DNA of 64,000 bases from Holothuria scabra (Eukaryota > Echinodermata > Holothuroidea > Aspidochirotida > Holothuriidae), in the NCBI GenBank assembly GCA_037179385.1, contig CM074185.1, forward strand, positions 54,315,000 through 54,378,999. The letters run 5' to 3'. Shown here piece by piece: positions 1 to 55,374 of the stretch. Under the pieces are notes generated by a model. That model ran no database searches. It worked only from the letters and a program-made list of their open reading frames with translations, and was not told the origin of the DNA. A program made the position numbers and the translations under genes. Position 1 is the first letter of the stretch. Every line of letters begins with the position of its first letter.

Positions 1-266
1 CTATGCCTGATTTGTGCTGATATTTTGTTCATGACATGTTAATGCAGTGATACAACTGAATAAATGGTGTTACAGTAACGTCTAAAGAGCTTGGGTTGTA
101 GTAAAAGATCAGGCTAAAATACTTATCAGTTTTGGTGGGAGTATATGACAGATTCATGTAAAAAGTGACCTTATATGAAATTTACAGAACTGACAGACCA
201 TCATCATTAAGACGAAGATGAAATTTTGTTAATAACTGTAATCAGTGAAATATTCTTCATCATCAG

Positions 267-25932
<25,666 letters not shown>

Positions 25933-26743
25933 TCATTAACCGATGGTACTCACATTGATCGACTTTACTCGCAATAAGTCAGTTTTCTATTTTACATTCA
26001 TTCCTTATTTACCGAATTTAAAAGTTAGGTTGTGGTACTTGAATGATTATACTTTCGGTTGGGTCACATGGTCAAGTGCTCCCTTCTGTTTGTTCACATA
26101 TGCGCCAAAAACATGCTCACCTAGCGAGCGTCTATTTACCCGCATTGCGTTGTTCCAGTACTAACAGTGCACTGGGGTCACAATAGACTTGCCTCAAGTC
26201 TCTCTAGATGTTCCCTCTGAGCTGTTAGGATTGCTCCTCTGTCGCTATTCCTTCTCTAAGAGTCACCCCTTTGACCTCTCCCAATGCACCGCTGCAGACA
26301 AACCAATTTCTCAGTCTCTCCTCCTTCCACTTCAACTCAATATATTGCCGATGCAGACTGTGCTAACCAACCCACATCGACCAATACACATCGACTGGGA
26401 ACAAGTTCCCACTCTCGCCCTTTCGAATGTTTCTACACTGAGTCATTGTAACGATCGTGCGTGGCAGCAGAGATCGAGCTGACATCTGGATTGCTGGAGA
26501 GACTTGTAGCTTCTGCAACTGTGAAGTAGCATAATTTTGGAGGGTCTCGTTTTAAAGCACTAATCTCTGTACATAGCCAATGAAAATCTTTCTATGTAAA
26601 CAGCCAGAACGACGCAACGTTAATCACACTATGATCATAATGAAATTCCACTAAAAGTCGCACAATACCGAAGCCGACCGGATAATGCAGAAAACTATCA
26701 TAAAATATATTCATCTGATTTCTGGGATGAATAAAACAATAAA
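25933..26743 (+). promoter_or_regulatory. Probable 3' UTR with poly(A) signals
   Basis: No coding after the stop. Two overlapping-range AATAAA signals lie at 26730-26735 and 26738-26743. They are the first canonical ones after the stop codon and would give a 3' UTR near 0.8 kb. The end itself is not visible. Confidence 0.4.
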
Positions 26744-27310
26744 GAAGTTAAAAATGATGACGTAAACAGTCACAAAAGATACAAGTCTCTCACTGCAAAC
26801 CTCAAGTTTGTACTGGCCGCTCAGCAGACTCGTGGTGTGTGAGCAGTGTTCAGTCTGCACGGACCGTTATGAACAAGTGATTCAGCGCTAGCTCGTGGAA
26901 GTTGCAGAAACGGGCAATGAGAAGTAATCTGAATGATTGCATAACAGCACAATGCGATGGAATCAACGTGAGGAGTAGGAGCAGAAGTAAAAAGTGGATG
27001 GAAGGAATACGTGAGAGACTTGGGGCAAATCTAGACTAACAATTGTCCAGAAAGCCCGAGGCAGTCCTCGAACATTTTCAACTTTTCTATCTCACATGAA
27101 GATTTGGTTTTATGATTTTTAGTGTTGTGTACTTGTACTGACAGTTGGTGGCGGTCTGTAGTTAAAGGAAAGTGTAGAAATTTAGTCGAAAAATATGTAA
27201 GCGTTGCATTTCTATTTAGTAGCAAGATTTTACATCATGTAAAGTTACTCTCTTCAGTGATTTGTGTCCACACAATTCAAATTGTTTTCTGTCTTACTTA
27301 AAATGTCATC

Positions 27311-27555
27311 CGACTAAATGGTCAAGTGGTTAAAGCATCCGACTGGCAGCCAGGGGAGTCTGGAGTTTGAGTCCCGGCCGGGTCATACCGAAGACTTTAA
27401 AAAAGGAACCTACTAACACCATGCTTGATGCTGAACGTTAGCAATGGAGCAGGGAAAACAAATCAGTGAGCTACAACTGGAAAAAGACCGTAGCCGGCTT
27501 GACCTATAAGCCAATTGTTTAGAGAGGTGCCGTACGACTCCATATGACAAACCAA
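27311..27555 (+). repeat. tRNA-derived SINE
   Basis: The head has an A-box-like TGGTCAAGTGGTTAAAGC and a B-box-like GAGTTTGAGTCCC (27319-27375), followed by a body with ctacaactggaaaaagaccg and gacctataagccaattg. Related bodies occur at 23085 and 31480. The sequence is a SINE transcribed by RNA polymerase III rather than a working tRNA. Confidence 0.65.
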
Positions 27556-28036
27556 CTATCTACTTAATTTCTAATCTACTCATTTATTTACTTAAGAGTC
27601 ATGTGTGCTCTTTGCTAATCACATATCCATTGTTGGGTATTCTCCTTTTATATTCCCTTCTAAGGCTTTAACCTTTTGTTGCACTTTTGCGCGATAAAAG
27701 AATGATTTTGTCATACAATAAAGAAGGAAGAAGGAACACTAAAAAGAAAGAAGGGATGGTAAGGGTAAAGTAAAATGAAAAGACCATTCATTCGTAAGCG
27801 GCTTGTGAATAAAAAAAAGCTTTAATATTATATTCAGTCCTCTGAAAATATGTTATCACAATTTAAGACTCGTTAATACTTATTTTTGGTTTCGATGAAA
27901 TAGAAACCTGTGCTGGCGTGTGCATGTGTGTAGATGTGAAGGTGTGTTTGTGAAACTTTGCTCGGTAAAACGATACATACTTCAGGAAGGGAAACTCTGA
28001 CAGTTGCCAAAGTTGGTACATAGATGACCCATATTG

Positions 28037-29018
28037 AAGCGGAACTACTAGATTGTGATAAAGAAATACTTAAACCTCCAAAATTCGTGATAGCACGAAA
28101 GCCAGATAGCATAAGCTGGAACCGATTACCTGTTAAATAGGTTCTAACATACTTAAAAGGACAGTCTTCTTTTAGGAGTAATTCTTTTTCCGGAGTTCAG
28201 TTGTGAATTTGGTTTGCCAAATAAAATTCGTGTTCTTTCCGCTGTAATGAGCCTATCAGTCAGAAGCAATGAAAGTATGTTTGTTTAGGATTATTCCTGA
28301 ATAAACAACTATAGGTGCGTAGTTGGGTACATGCCCAACTGAAAGTAAAATGAATAAACGTACGTAAAGAGTGCAAAGCATTCGTTTGTAACTTCGACGG
28401 ATGGCCTATACACAAACTAGGGCTATACTCAGGTTAGTGTAACGTAAGGCATAGGCCTATAATTGAGGTAAGAAACTTTACCCACGCTATCGAATTGATG
28501 CACAATAACATGAAAAAGGAGGAAAATCTCACCTATCCATAATGGAACAGAAGGAGAACGTTCCTAAACACAGCGAGGCAGTACAGGCTTAGATTACAGG
28601 TATGGACATGTGCAGTAAGACCCTATAGCTATACACTTTTGGTACAGTGAGCCCATCCTAGCCAAACATTCGTCGTTGATTAGTGTAACGAAAATATGGT
28701 TTGCGTTTGCGTACGTAGAGTATCAGCATACACTGGTTGCATCTTGACGGTGTGGTCGATGCGATCTCGAAAGCAGCTGATATCGATACACATGAATATT
28801 CATAAATTGCCAATTACTACGGCAACACAGAGAACGAATTGCATATTCTACAGTCGTTTAGGTAACTGTAATTGTTTTTTAATTGTTTTTGTTTTATACC
28901 CTATTAATAGTTCTTTTCCGCCAGAAAGCTTACTCCTCGTTATATTTTTGTGTAAAGAACATGAATCAAAGCTTGTTCTTTGTAGTTGTCAATTGTCAGA
29001 TATCTCGTAGTTCCGCTT
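28037..29018 (+). mobile_element. TTAA-type nonautonomous DNA transposon, copy 1
   Basis: The left end is AGCGGAACTACTAGAT and the right end is ATCTCGTAGTTCCGCT-TTAA, forming inverted repeats. The inside lacks a transposase ORF. A second copy on the opposite strand occupies 39437-40766; both share internal text such as catgaatattcataaattgc and cctattaatagttcttttcc. The left TTAA is mutated here. Confidence 0.75.
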
Positions 29019-29034
29019 TAAGAGGAAAAACCTA

Positions 29035-29850
29035 CTAATGTTGGTGGAGATCAAAGGTCATCTGGGGTAACAGGCGTCAAAGAATGAGAACCTTGTTAAT
29101 CTGATAATGCAATACTTCAAGACAGAAAACTTAAATAAATTTCATATTTGAGTATGGGGATAACTTAAGATCAAAGGAGGCCCCTATTCGTCTTGATGGA
29201 GGGTAAACGTCATCTGGGGTCACCAGGGGTCTGAAATATTGTTAATGTGCTCTCTCAAGATAGGAGACTTGGAAAGATTTCTTATATGGTTTGTGGAATT
29301 GTTGATGCGTTTTTGTTAGAAGATGGACCCTATCGTTTATAGTGGTGGTCAAAGGACATATGAGGTTACCAGGGGTTAAATTCTGAAAAATCTCTTTAAC
29401 AGGATATCTCATGGTTAGAAAATTTCAATAGATTTAATATGTGGTATGTGGTTGTGTTATGGTGGGAAGGTGGTCCCTATTGCTTTCGATAGAAGTCAAA
29501 GTTCATTTGCGGTCACCAGGAATCAAAGTCTCAAAACCTTTCTAAATGCGATCTTTCAAGATTGCTGTCTGTCTGTCCGTCGATCTGTCTACTTATCTGT
29601 CTGTCTGTCTTTCTGTCTATCTATCTATTTGTCTATCGATGTGACTATGGCGTTTATATAGATCAAAGCTCATCTGGGGTCACTGGAGATCAAAATGTGA
29701 ATAAAAAGCTTTGTTAGGTGTGAAAGACATCTCAGTGTTGGAAAGTCAAAAAGATTTCACATGCGATACGTGAATGTGCATTATAGTGAAAAGGTGGTCT
29801 CTATTTTTGGTGGTGGAGGTCAAAGGTCAACTGCGATAAGAAAAATTATA
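29035..29850. repeat. Diverged AGGTCA-core tandem repeat, second field
   Basis: Six or more units with cores such as gatcaaaggtcatctggggt, ggtcaaaggacatatgaggt and ggtcaaaggtcaactgcgat at intervals of about 110-180 bp, like 6640-7320. A degenerate (CTGT)n/(CTAT)n stretch at about 29566-29637 lies inside. Confidence 0.6.
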
Positions 29851-32800
29851 TTTGAACATGATGGTATACTGTAACATTTGAGTGAGAAGATATGATTTAT
29901 AATGTAATTTTTTGAAATGGCACATATCTGTATCATAGAAACTTTAACGCATTTTTGCGTAGTCTGCTTCATTTTCTATCTTTTAAGGAATGGTAAACGA
30001 TGTATAATAAGAGAGATTTACTTCTTTTCCTTCATCTTTGTATTGAAATGTCTAAAGTGAAAAAATAAATGTTTTACAAATCTCTCTAAAGACCCATACT
30101 ATTGATGTTTTTGTCTCTGAAATGAAATGGTATTTTTCTACTGTGGTGTTGGTATACCCACCGAAGCCTGCATGCCTAGATGATTCCTTAGAAGTGACGG
30201 TTTTCAGATTTGGCAATGAATTGGGAAAGTCCTCCAACGAATTGGGACATTTGTCTTTCACTGTAAGATTTTTTTATGTACTTCTCAAGGTTACCTGCAA
30301 TAGGTATATTTTGATATACAATTTTCTCCCAAACAATGCAATAATTTTATCAATAAATTCAAATTCTAGTAAAAGTTTACCTCTTTTTGGATGTAAATAT
30401 TTTGAATTATTTTCAAGTTCAAGTTTCCTGAACAATTTTAGAGAACGGGGAAACGTTCGCAAAAGACCACAATAACTGTGCACCTGTTGGATTAGATGTA
30501 TGACTTGATACTTGGAATGTATAACTGTGTGTTCTGTGGGATCAACCTCTCATGTACAACCCTATACTGCATTTGCTTGCCTCCACTAAATACCTGTGGT
30601 CCAGGTTCCCCAGGTGGCTCGTAGAGTGGTCAGTTTCAACCCCTAACTTGATGAACTCCAGGTAGGGACCTAGTTAGAAATGCTTACCGGACTATTTACA
30701 GGGAAATGGTTTCTTAAGTAATATCGAGGCCCGGTTGATATTCATTTCTTACGGCAATAAATGTCTATTTTACTGAAATAAGAACCAATCTCTCTTACAT
30801 ATTATGTTGTAACTTCAGCATGGTACTATTAAGGCAGATGTAAAAATGGATCCAATTCATATAGCCTATTATGCTCATACAACAGTATTCAGCTCTTCAT
30901 AAGGTGTCCTCTTTAAAAATGACACAAGCACCAGTTTTCAGTGCAACGGGAAAGATATTTCGATCCATATGAGTGCTTACATTGATATGATATCGTAGTT
31001 AGATATTATATTAAGCTAACCAAATTAAACATATAAACAAGGGGAAGGACAAACTTGTGAAACACATACCAGGGCATCTTCATGTAGTTGTGCCGTGTAT
31101 ACGCGCTACATTGTTGCGGCTTCTACCACTACCTATACATCCGCGTGTTTGCCGTGGTGGTACATGTCAATTTCAATTGGTACTTAACATTATTAATCGG
31201 TATACGTCGAATTAAATTTGAACATGGCGATTTTAAGATTTTTTTCGGTTTAGGCTATGTCGAATCAAATTGGTACATGTAAAATCTCGTTATATGGTCC
31301 GACATAGGCATACGAGGTGGGGTGCAGGGGGAACTAGCTCTCTCAATTCAGACAAAGCAGGAGGTCCATTCGGGCAAAACATGAGCAAATCATGATAAAT
31401 GATGCCGTTATTGGAGCAAAAATTTTTCTTGCCCTCTCACGAACAATTACCCCCGTACGCCTATGTGGCCCAACCCCTCGCCATAATGTTAGATTAGGTA
31501 TTCCTACGCGTCAGACCCGGATTCAAATCCCAGGACGAATCATACCGAATTCTTAACAATAGAACTACTGCCGTTGCTTGTGATGCTCTGCACTGGGAGC
31601 TTTGCATAAGCAATGGAGTAGGAAAACTATTCAGTACCCCGCAACTGGAAAAGAGAAATTGATGCCACCAGATTAAACTAAAGTGTCATTAGCTGAAACA
31701 TAAAACCATGTATAACCCCAACCGACCGACCGACAGACCGACCACTAACTGCACAAAGTGAACACCTTTTGTATACTAAGATATGAGCTTCGAATGAAAA
31801 CGTACTGACGTATTTCAAGTGACATCAAGAATTTTAGCAATTTTTGCGTTCACAAATGAGATTGCACAAGGAGCAAACTCAAATAAAAAGGCTGACTACA
31901 ATGTAGGGTTCCTTTTTTACTCGAAATAGAAGGTTTAGTCAACAAATCATAGGTATTCAAATTACGTGTTACCAGGTTACGCAATATCGGCGAAAAAATC
32001 AATTTTTCAAATTTTGGGCCCTTACTGTAACTTGTGGGAGGAATAGGCTATCATTCCCCAATACAAATAGGCCTATGGAGTAACTGCGCTAATATCCCCG
32101 AACAGAAACATGGCGAACTTTTGTCATAGCTCCTTCTGCTGGGTCACGTAAGCCGTTTAACAAGTTGGCAGGTAGACAAGTAGAAAATGGGCCTCAAAAG
32201 TGGCGTTAGGGTATAAGGTATATTCCCGGTTTTCAAACTTTGACCCTTTGCTGTTACATGTTGGAGGGAGAACATACCCCCGGGGTATCCGTGCATGTGC
32301 CCTCAAACACAATGCTGCACGTTTGCTATGACTTCTTCCCTGCACCACATGACCTTTCTACTACAGAGGCAAGTGGAAAATGGACCTCAAGATTAATAAA
32401 TATTGACTCCATCGTGCAGTGAGGGCGCTATAATCATCACTTCTGAAATAAGATGGTACATTTCACCAAACCTTTTACCTTTCATCTCGATCGGAAGGGT
32501 CACCTGAAAACCTCTGCCTTTCCTTCTGCCAGAGAGAAGTGAGATATGCAACTGAAAATGTAATTTGAGAATCAGTATGGTCCCATGGGGAGTGGGGGTC
32601 TGAAAGATGATCCCCACGAGGGGTTTAAAATCACAAGGGGATATAGCCTATGGTTTCTTTTCTCGCCCAAACCATCGAATGTCATCAAGATGAGTCAAAT
32701 TTGATATAAGGTCAAATCAACCAAGCCGACCACGATCTGAAGTTAGATTTTGCATATGTCATTTCTCCGAAGTGATAGGGGTCGAAAATCCCCATTTTTG

Positions 32801-35800
32801 TTATTTTGGTTGTATTTCAAAGCGCCATATTTCAAAATCGATCCATGGGGTCCAAAAATAGACCCCGATTCGTAATCAGGGTCATCGATATTACTTACCA
32901 TGTCATTTCGAAACATTTTCGTGACATACTTTTTCTCCTGGGTGGGAGAACGGTTGGGAGAAACTGTGTTCCCAAGCACCCCTCAATAGAAATTTCGTCC
33001 CCTTCAAGGAACGACAAAACTGCCTTCTCCTGCTTTAGGACTAACATCTCCAGTTGTAACATTTTTGCGGTTGGCTCACTTCGGCAGTGGACATCGAGTG
33101 GTTCCAAGCATAATGATGTAATTTCCGCAGTTAGAGAAAATTATTTGCTAAAACTGAACTTCATGGATAAGTTGACATTAAAACGCATTTTAAACCAGAA
33201 AAATCGGTCCAGGTTTGGTGGAATTATAGATAATTTTAAGCAAGAACAATGTTCAGTTCTTAGCTTTCGTGAAGGGTAAATATTTGCGCCGAATAAACAA
33301 ACAATCTCTTTTAGTTAAATGACGTCAAAAAATCGGCCAGTTCTTTCTCTGGTCGGCCAGTTCGTTACGCCGTTCTTCAAGCGGAAAGATTTTCTCATGT
33401 GCCATTGTAAATTTTTTTTGCACTATTTTAAGGGGTGATGATCCTAAAAATAATTTGGGGTGCAAAGTTTCTAATTTTTTTCATATTATAAGGACGGGGT
33501 ATGGGGATCACGGGAGATGGGAGTAACCATGTTCTCAAACATTAATGAGGCTTATAATTCTGTTTCGGATGTTTTCAAGCACGCTGGTTTTTATAACATT
33601 AGGTTGGCAGATCTTTCAACATTAGCTAAAGGGAAGTGTCAAGTATTTCTGCAAAATTCCACAAAATGGGCCCTCGGGTCCATCTTGGACCTTGGTTTAA
33701 ATACTCCTGACCACTAAGTGTGAAATTTACAGGGAGTATCTTGCTTAGATTATCCTTTCATAAGTCCTCAGTAAAACATTATGAAATATCAATTTTGAGA
33801 GAAAATAAAAAGAAAATTGTGAGATTAATACAGCACGCCCTCCTTTGGGGCAGAACAACCCAACACCAGCAAATTCAGACAGCTGATTTGTCAACCAGTC
33901 GAATACGCGCATAGTCTGCTCCACGTGAAGGGTGAATTCTTATGCGTGTGGCCATGTGTCTAGAAATGTCGCATAAACCATGAACATACGGGGATCCTTG
34001 AGGCATTTCCAAGAGAGGACCGGAATGGGCCTGAAAGCCTTTTGAAGTTCCATAATTAAAATTCGTTTTATTTCTATTGTTGTTGGTGTGGCAAAAGGAG
34101 GGGCTTAAGTCGGAAAACCTAGTACCCACGATAAATACGGTAGCATGCTACTGGTCATGCTACTGGTCTGACTTGAAATTGTCTTGAGACTCTAGAGGCA
34201 TTAAATTCCTCGGCCAGTAACATATTTCGTTCACAGAATATTATCTTGATCCGCTTCCCTTTAGTTTTCGTTAGGTCACTTGCTGTTATATCTGTATGTA
34301 TGTCTGTGAGTCTATTTTTCTTTCTATCGCAGTCTGTCTGTCTATAGAGGTCTATTTACTTTTTTAAGTAAGGTGCAAAAAACATTGCTACATGTGATTA
34401 GCCTTATTGCTTAATAAAATGTTAGTTGAAACTTAACATTTCTTTTCTCCATGAGAAATTTTGTTCCATGAAAAATCGGCGCTCAAACTGGGTGATAGAG
34501 CTTCACACTGGGAGATTCTTTGACGTCATCCGACCGCAAGAAACTAAATGACCTTGGCTGGTGTAAAGGCGTAAACTCTAGTAGAAGTAAACTGGGAGTC
34601 CCCGAACCACCACAATCGGTCTGAAAACATTATTTTTTAGTCATTTACTATGCAATCTGTTTCCCGTCTTGGTATGTACAAAAACTACAAAATGAGGAAT
34701 TAAAATGAAAAGAATAAATCATCGAGATCGGTAGGCTTGCAAAATGATCTGGCAGAATTTTGCTCTGAGATGTGATCGTTATTTCACTAAATGTTGACCG
34801 GTTTTTTCGTTTCAAAGTTTCAAGTGTCAATTTGTCACGAGATTCCCGTTGCTTATGATTAAAAGTGCAAAAATAAGAAACTTTTGGTTAACTCTACCAA
34901 GCGCAGTGACATATGCTCCGACTGTTAACTGCTCTTGGGCTCGGAGCCAGTTAATACTGAGGGCGCTCTTGGGGTCACGTCACACAGACACGAAAAAACT
35001 TGTCAGAAGTTACTGTATTTACTTTCACCAGTATATTCGTCTCTTCTATCATTCACTCGTTTGTTTTTTCGGTGACTAGATATTAAAATCAAGATGAAAA
35101 GAAAATAGGAAAAAACCCTTAAGATCACTCTTATGGTTGCAAGTGATATGGACGACGGCAAACTACAAGGTCACCGCAATATACACAGAACGATTTTCAT
35201 TTTAAATACATTCATATTCGTTTCAGCTACATTTCTTCTTTATAATGTTTTATTTCGAAATAAGTGATTTGATTTACAAACCTAAGCAACAGATACTATG
35301 TAAACTAACCCAAGAGAATATTAGCTTGTAGATCTCAAGAAAACGTCAAGACCCAGGTAATACTCTTTATCTCTGAAGCACGAGTACAAAGTTTTGTTTA
35401 CACTATCAGACGGAACTTGGAATAGACATATAATCCCACCCAGATACGAATTTACACTTCGAATAACTGCTACATAGACGGAACAGTTCTTACGTGAATA
35501 TGACCGCACTACGCCTTGTTCAATTGTCTCTTGTACACCGTTTCTTGTAAACTCAACTCTGTAACATAAATGTGTCAATAATTACTTCTTTACATAGCAA
35601 ATCATACAAGGAAACTTGCAAATAGATTGAGCAAATCTAGAGCAGTTATACCAACACCACTGTCCACTACCTACTGACCAATTGTTTGCCCTGGACCAAC
35701 AAACTTTTAGGTCACATTCCATGGCACTACTGACCTGCTCATGAATATTCATACGTAGCTATGGAAACAAATGCAAATCAACAACGTCTGTGTGCTCTCC

Positions 35801-36790
35801 ACTGACGCGATTGCTACGTAGATGGTATCGTATACTAAAGTTGAATTTTAGGTAAAACCAATTCTATTTTGTACAAATAATCATCATCGAAATCCAACAT
35901 TTACACGCTTAAGTACATTGTCTACACAAAACATTCTTTATGGTCTTACAGTTTTAAACATAATTTCGATATCTTTTAAGTAGCTTAAAGAACTTTCTTA
36001 GCACATTTGAAGTGACTAAGGATCAAAGTTTCTTAGTACAGTATAACACTAAGGGTTTATCAGGCCGCTCCCCAGAGATGGTCGCAACATATAATATCTA
36101 CTTGACATAGGCAATTTTAGCTATTATTCGAGAGGACAAACTATATAATTTACAATTTTATGATGTAAACTCACCCGAATTATTGTAAATCTGAAGACCA
36201 CGTCTACTTCACACGGTAATTCGGTAATATTTATCGAACTTTAATCGACAACTTACAATGCGACTTGCTACGCAGACAGCAAAACGTGCAGTGAGCATCA
36301 GGCGGGCCAACCGCGGGAAAAGTTTTATGGTCAGTTGTTAATGAAACTATACAGGGCGCTTTCGTTGGAAACGAAGTTACTAACACCGACCATGTAAAGA
36401 ACAAGAATTCACCAAGGCCAGGTCTTCATGTCGGTCTCTAAACAAAGGAGTTTGCCCAAATTTCATACCAGCATTATTTCTAATGTTGGGTGGATATAAT
36501 CACACTGCACTCAAACAACGTGACCCCACCTGACGGACAGTTAGTTACAGCAGAGACTTCTCACTGAAATAAGTCAATTCATATATTGTCCTGTTTTCGC
36601 AACGAATTTTCATAGTTTCCTATTGCGAACCAACCAAGCGAATCGCAAACAATACTGCACTAGCAAGTCGCAACTACACCCTTTGATTCATTTGGCTGAA
36701 TATCAATAACACCTTTAACGACACGTATAAGGGGAGACTTGAAAAGTTTTTTTTTCTGCAGCAAACTGCTCATAAGTGCTACATAACAGG
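29851..36790. other. Intergenic region, no supported gene
   Basis: I find no exon with convincing codon content or domain. Features are a SINE copy at about 31480-31740 and short simple repeats (CCGA/CAGA at 31717-31743, TCTG at about 34290-34350). The open frames 32806-33279 (+) and 30122-30475 (+) look like chance. Confidence 0.5.
31480..31740 (+). repeat. SINE copy, diverged
   Basis: A B-box-like GGATTCAAATCCC (31519-31531) is followed by a body with gcaatggagtaggaaaac and cgcaactggaaaagagaaat, which matches the 27311 family. It ends in a short CCGA-type tail. Confidence 0.55.
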
Positions 36791-36795
36791 CTACG

Positions 36796-36801
36796 TATAT
36801 A
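36796..36801 (+). promoter_or_regulatory. Possible TATA box of the secreted-peptide gene
   Basis: TATATA lies 111-116 bp before the ATG at 36912, which would place transcription start about 85 bp upstream of the start codon. Weak evidence because the region is AT-rich. Confidence 0.3.
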
Positions 36802-36911
36802 CAGCGACCGTGTCCAAGTCGTTTCTTTGTTGTGCAGTATAGTAGGATATTGGATACCGTTCAGAAAGTAACAGATCATTGCGGAACCGTCTTTCAAAGC
36901 AAGTATCCAAA

Positions 36912-54505
<17,594 letters not shown>

Positions 54506-55374
54506 GAACGATAACAAAGAACATGCACAAAACACACGGCATACTGTTAAAACGATCTGAATTTTTAATAAAATACTGAAGACAAAGATCGTGTCAAATC
54601 TTCTGAGGCAACAAGATATTAAAAACGGTAAAGAGTTCAAAACTTAAAAGTTTTAAAACGGCAAAGCTCAGATGTTAAAAACGCACTACGTTTCGGGGAG
54701 ATACACTCCCCTTGCTTACGTGCTAAGAAATAACAGTAATGGAAAAAATACTAGCTATTAGGCAATGCTCTATTGAGGCTTACATCTTTTACGTTAAGAC
54801 CTATAGGGGCAAGAGTATTCAACCGGTAAATCCATTTCAATTCAACCTCCTCCCTAGTTTTCTTATTATTGTTACGTAGCTTTTGGATACCTATTAATTC
54901 GAAATTTTTACACACCTTAAAATGCTTACCAATGGGAGTTTGACCTTTTCTAAACTCCTGTCGGTGACCCCTATGTCTGCTTCTAAGCCCTAATCCCGTT
55001 TCACCCACATACTGCTTATGGCAATCCAAACAATTAATCAAGTAGATTACGCCTTTGGTGGTACAGGTTAAATCCCCCCTCACCTGGAAATTCTGACCTG
55101 TATTAAAACTTTGAACGACAGAAGTTTCACGTAAGACACTACAGGTGACACACCTTTTATCGTGTGTCTTGAAACAACCTCTATTCTCTGCATTATGACG
55201 TATTTTAGCTCTTACCAGTAAAGATTTTAAATTAGGAGGTTGTCTGTAAACTACTGGGGGCGGGTTAGAAAAACTTTTATTAAAGGTGGGGGACGATTTA
55301 AGAATATGAAAATGCTTCTTAATAATATTGTTTAGGGGAGGTAACCTTGGGTTACGGGTAACAACCAGGAGCGA
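54506..55374 (-). pseudogene. PLE 3' part, lineage 5 with GIY-YIG endonuclease
   Basis: A minus-strand frame of about 207 codons ends at 54751. It contains PRLPPLNNIIKKHFHILKSS, VYRQPPNLKSLLVRAKIRHN, the Cys knuckle CFKTHDKRCVTCSVL, the GIY-YIG core GVIYLINCLDCHKQYVGETG then LRSRHRGHRQEF, GKHFKVC, and REEVELKWIYRLNTLAPIGL N. This is a PLE C-terminal half with an intact-looking endonuclease. The RT is absent because the copy is cut at 55374 by the end of another element. The 3' UTR 54506-54750 carries a hammerhead-like hairpin. Confidence 0.82.
54683..54723 (-). ncRNA. Hammerhead-like hairpin, lineage 5
   Basis: Minus strand: GCAC, then GTAAGCAA, a strong GGGGAG-TGTAT-CTCCCC hairpin, GAAACGTA and GTGC (pairs with GCAC). 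The core is far from CUGANGA, but stem arrangement and GAAA with palindromic ACGT match the other PLE ends here. Confidence 0.3.

Noticed and set aside
30122..30475. 117-residue open frame
   Set aside because: Its complement is also open in several stretches and it shows no domain; chance.
32806..33279. 157-residue open frame
   Set aside because: No recognisable domain, and low-complexity repeat-like text around it; no promoter or splice support.
36731..36741. kappaB-like GGGGAGACTT upstream of the secreted-peptide gene
   Set aside because: Too far from consensus at the 3' half and single; not enough to claim immune regulation.
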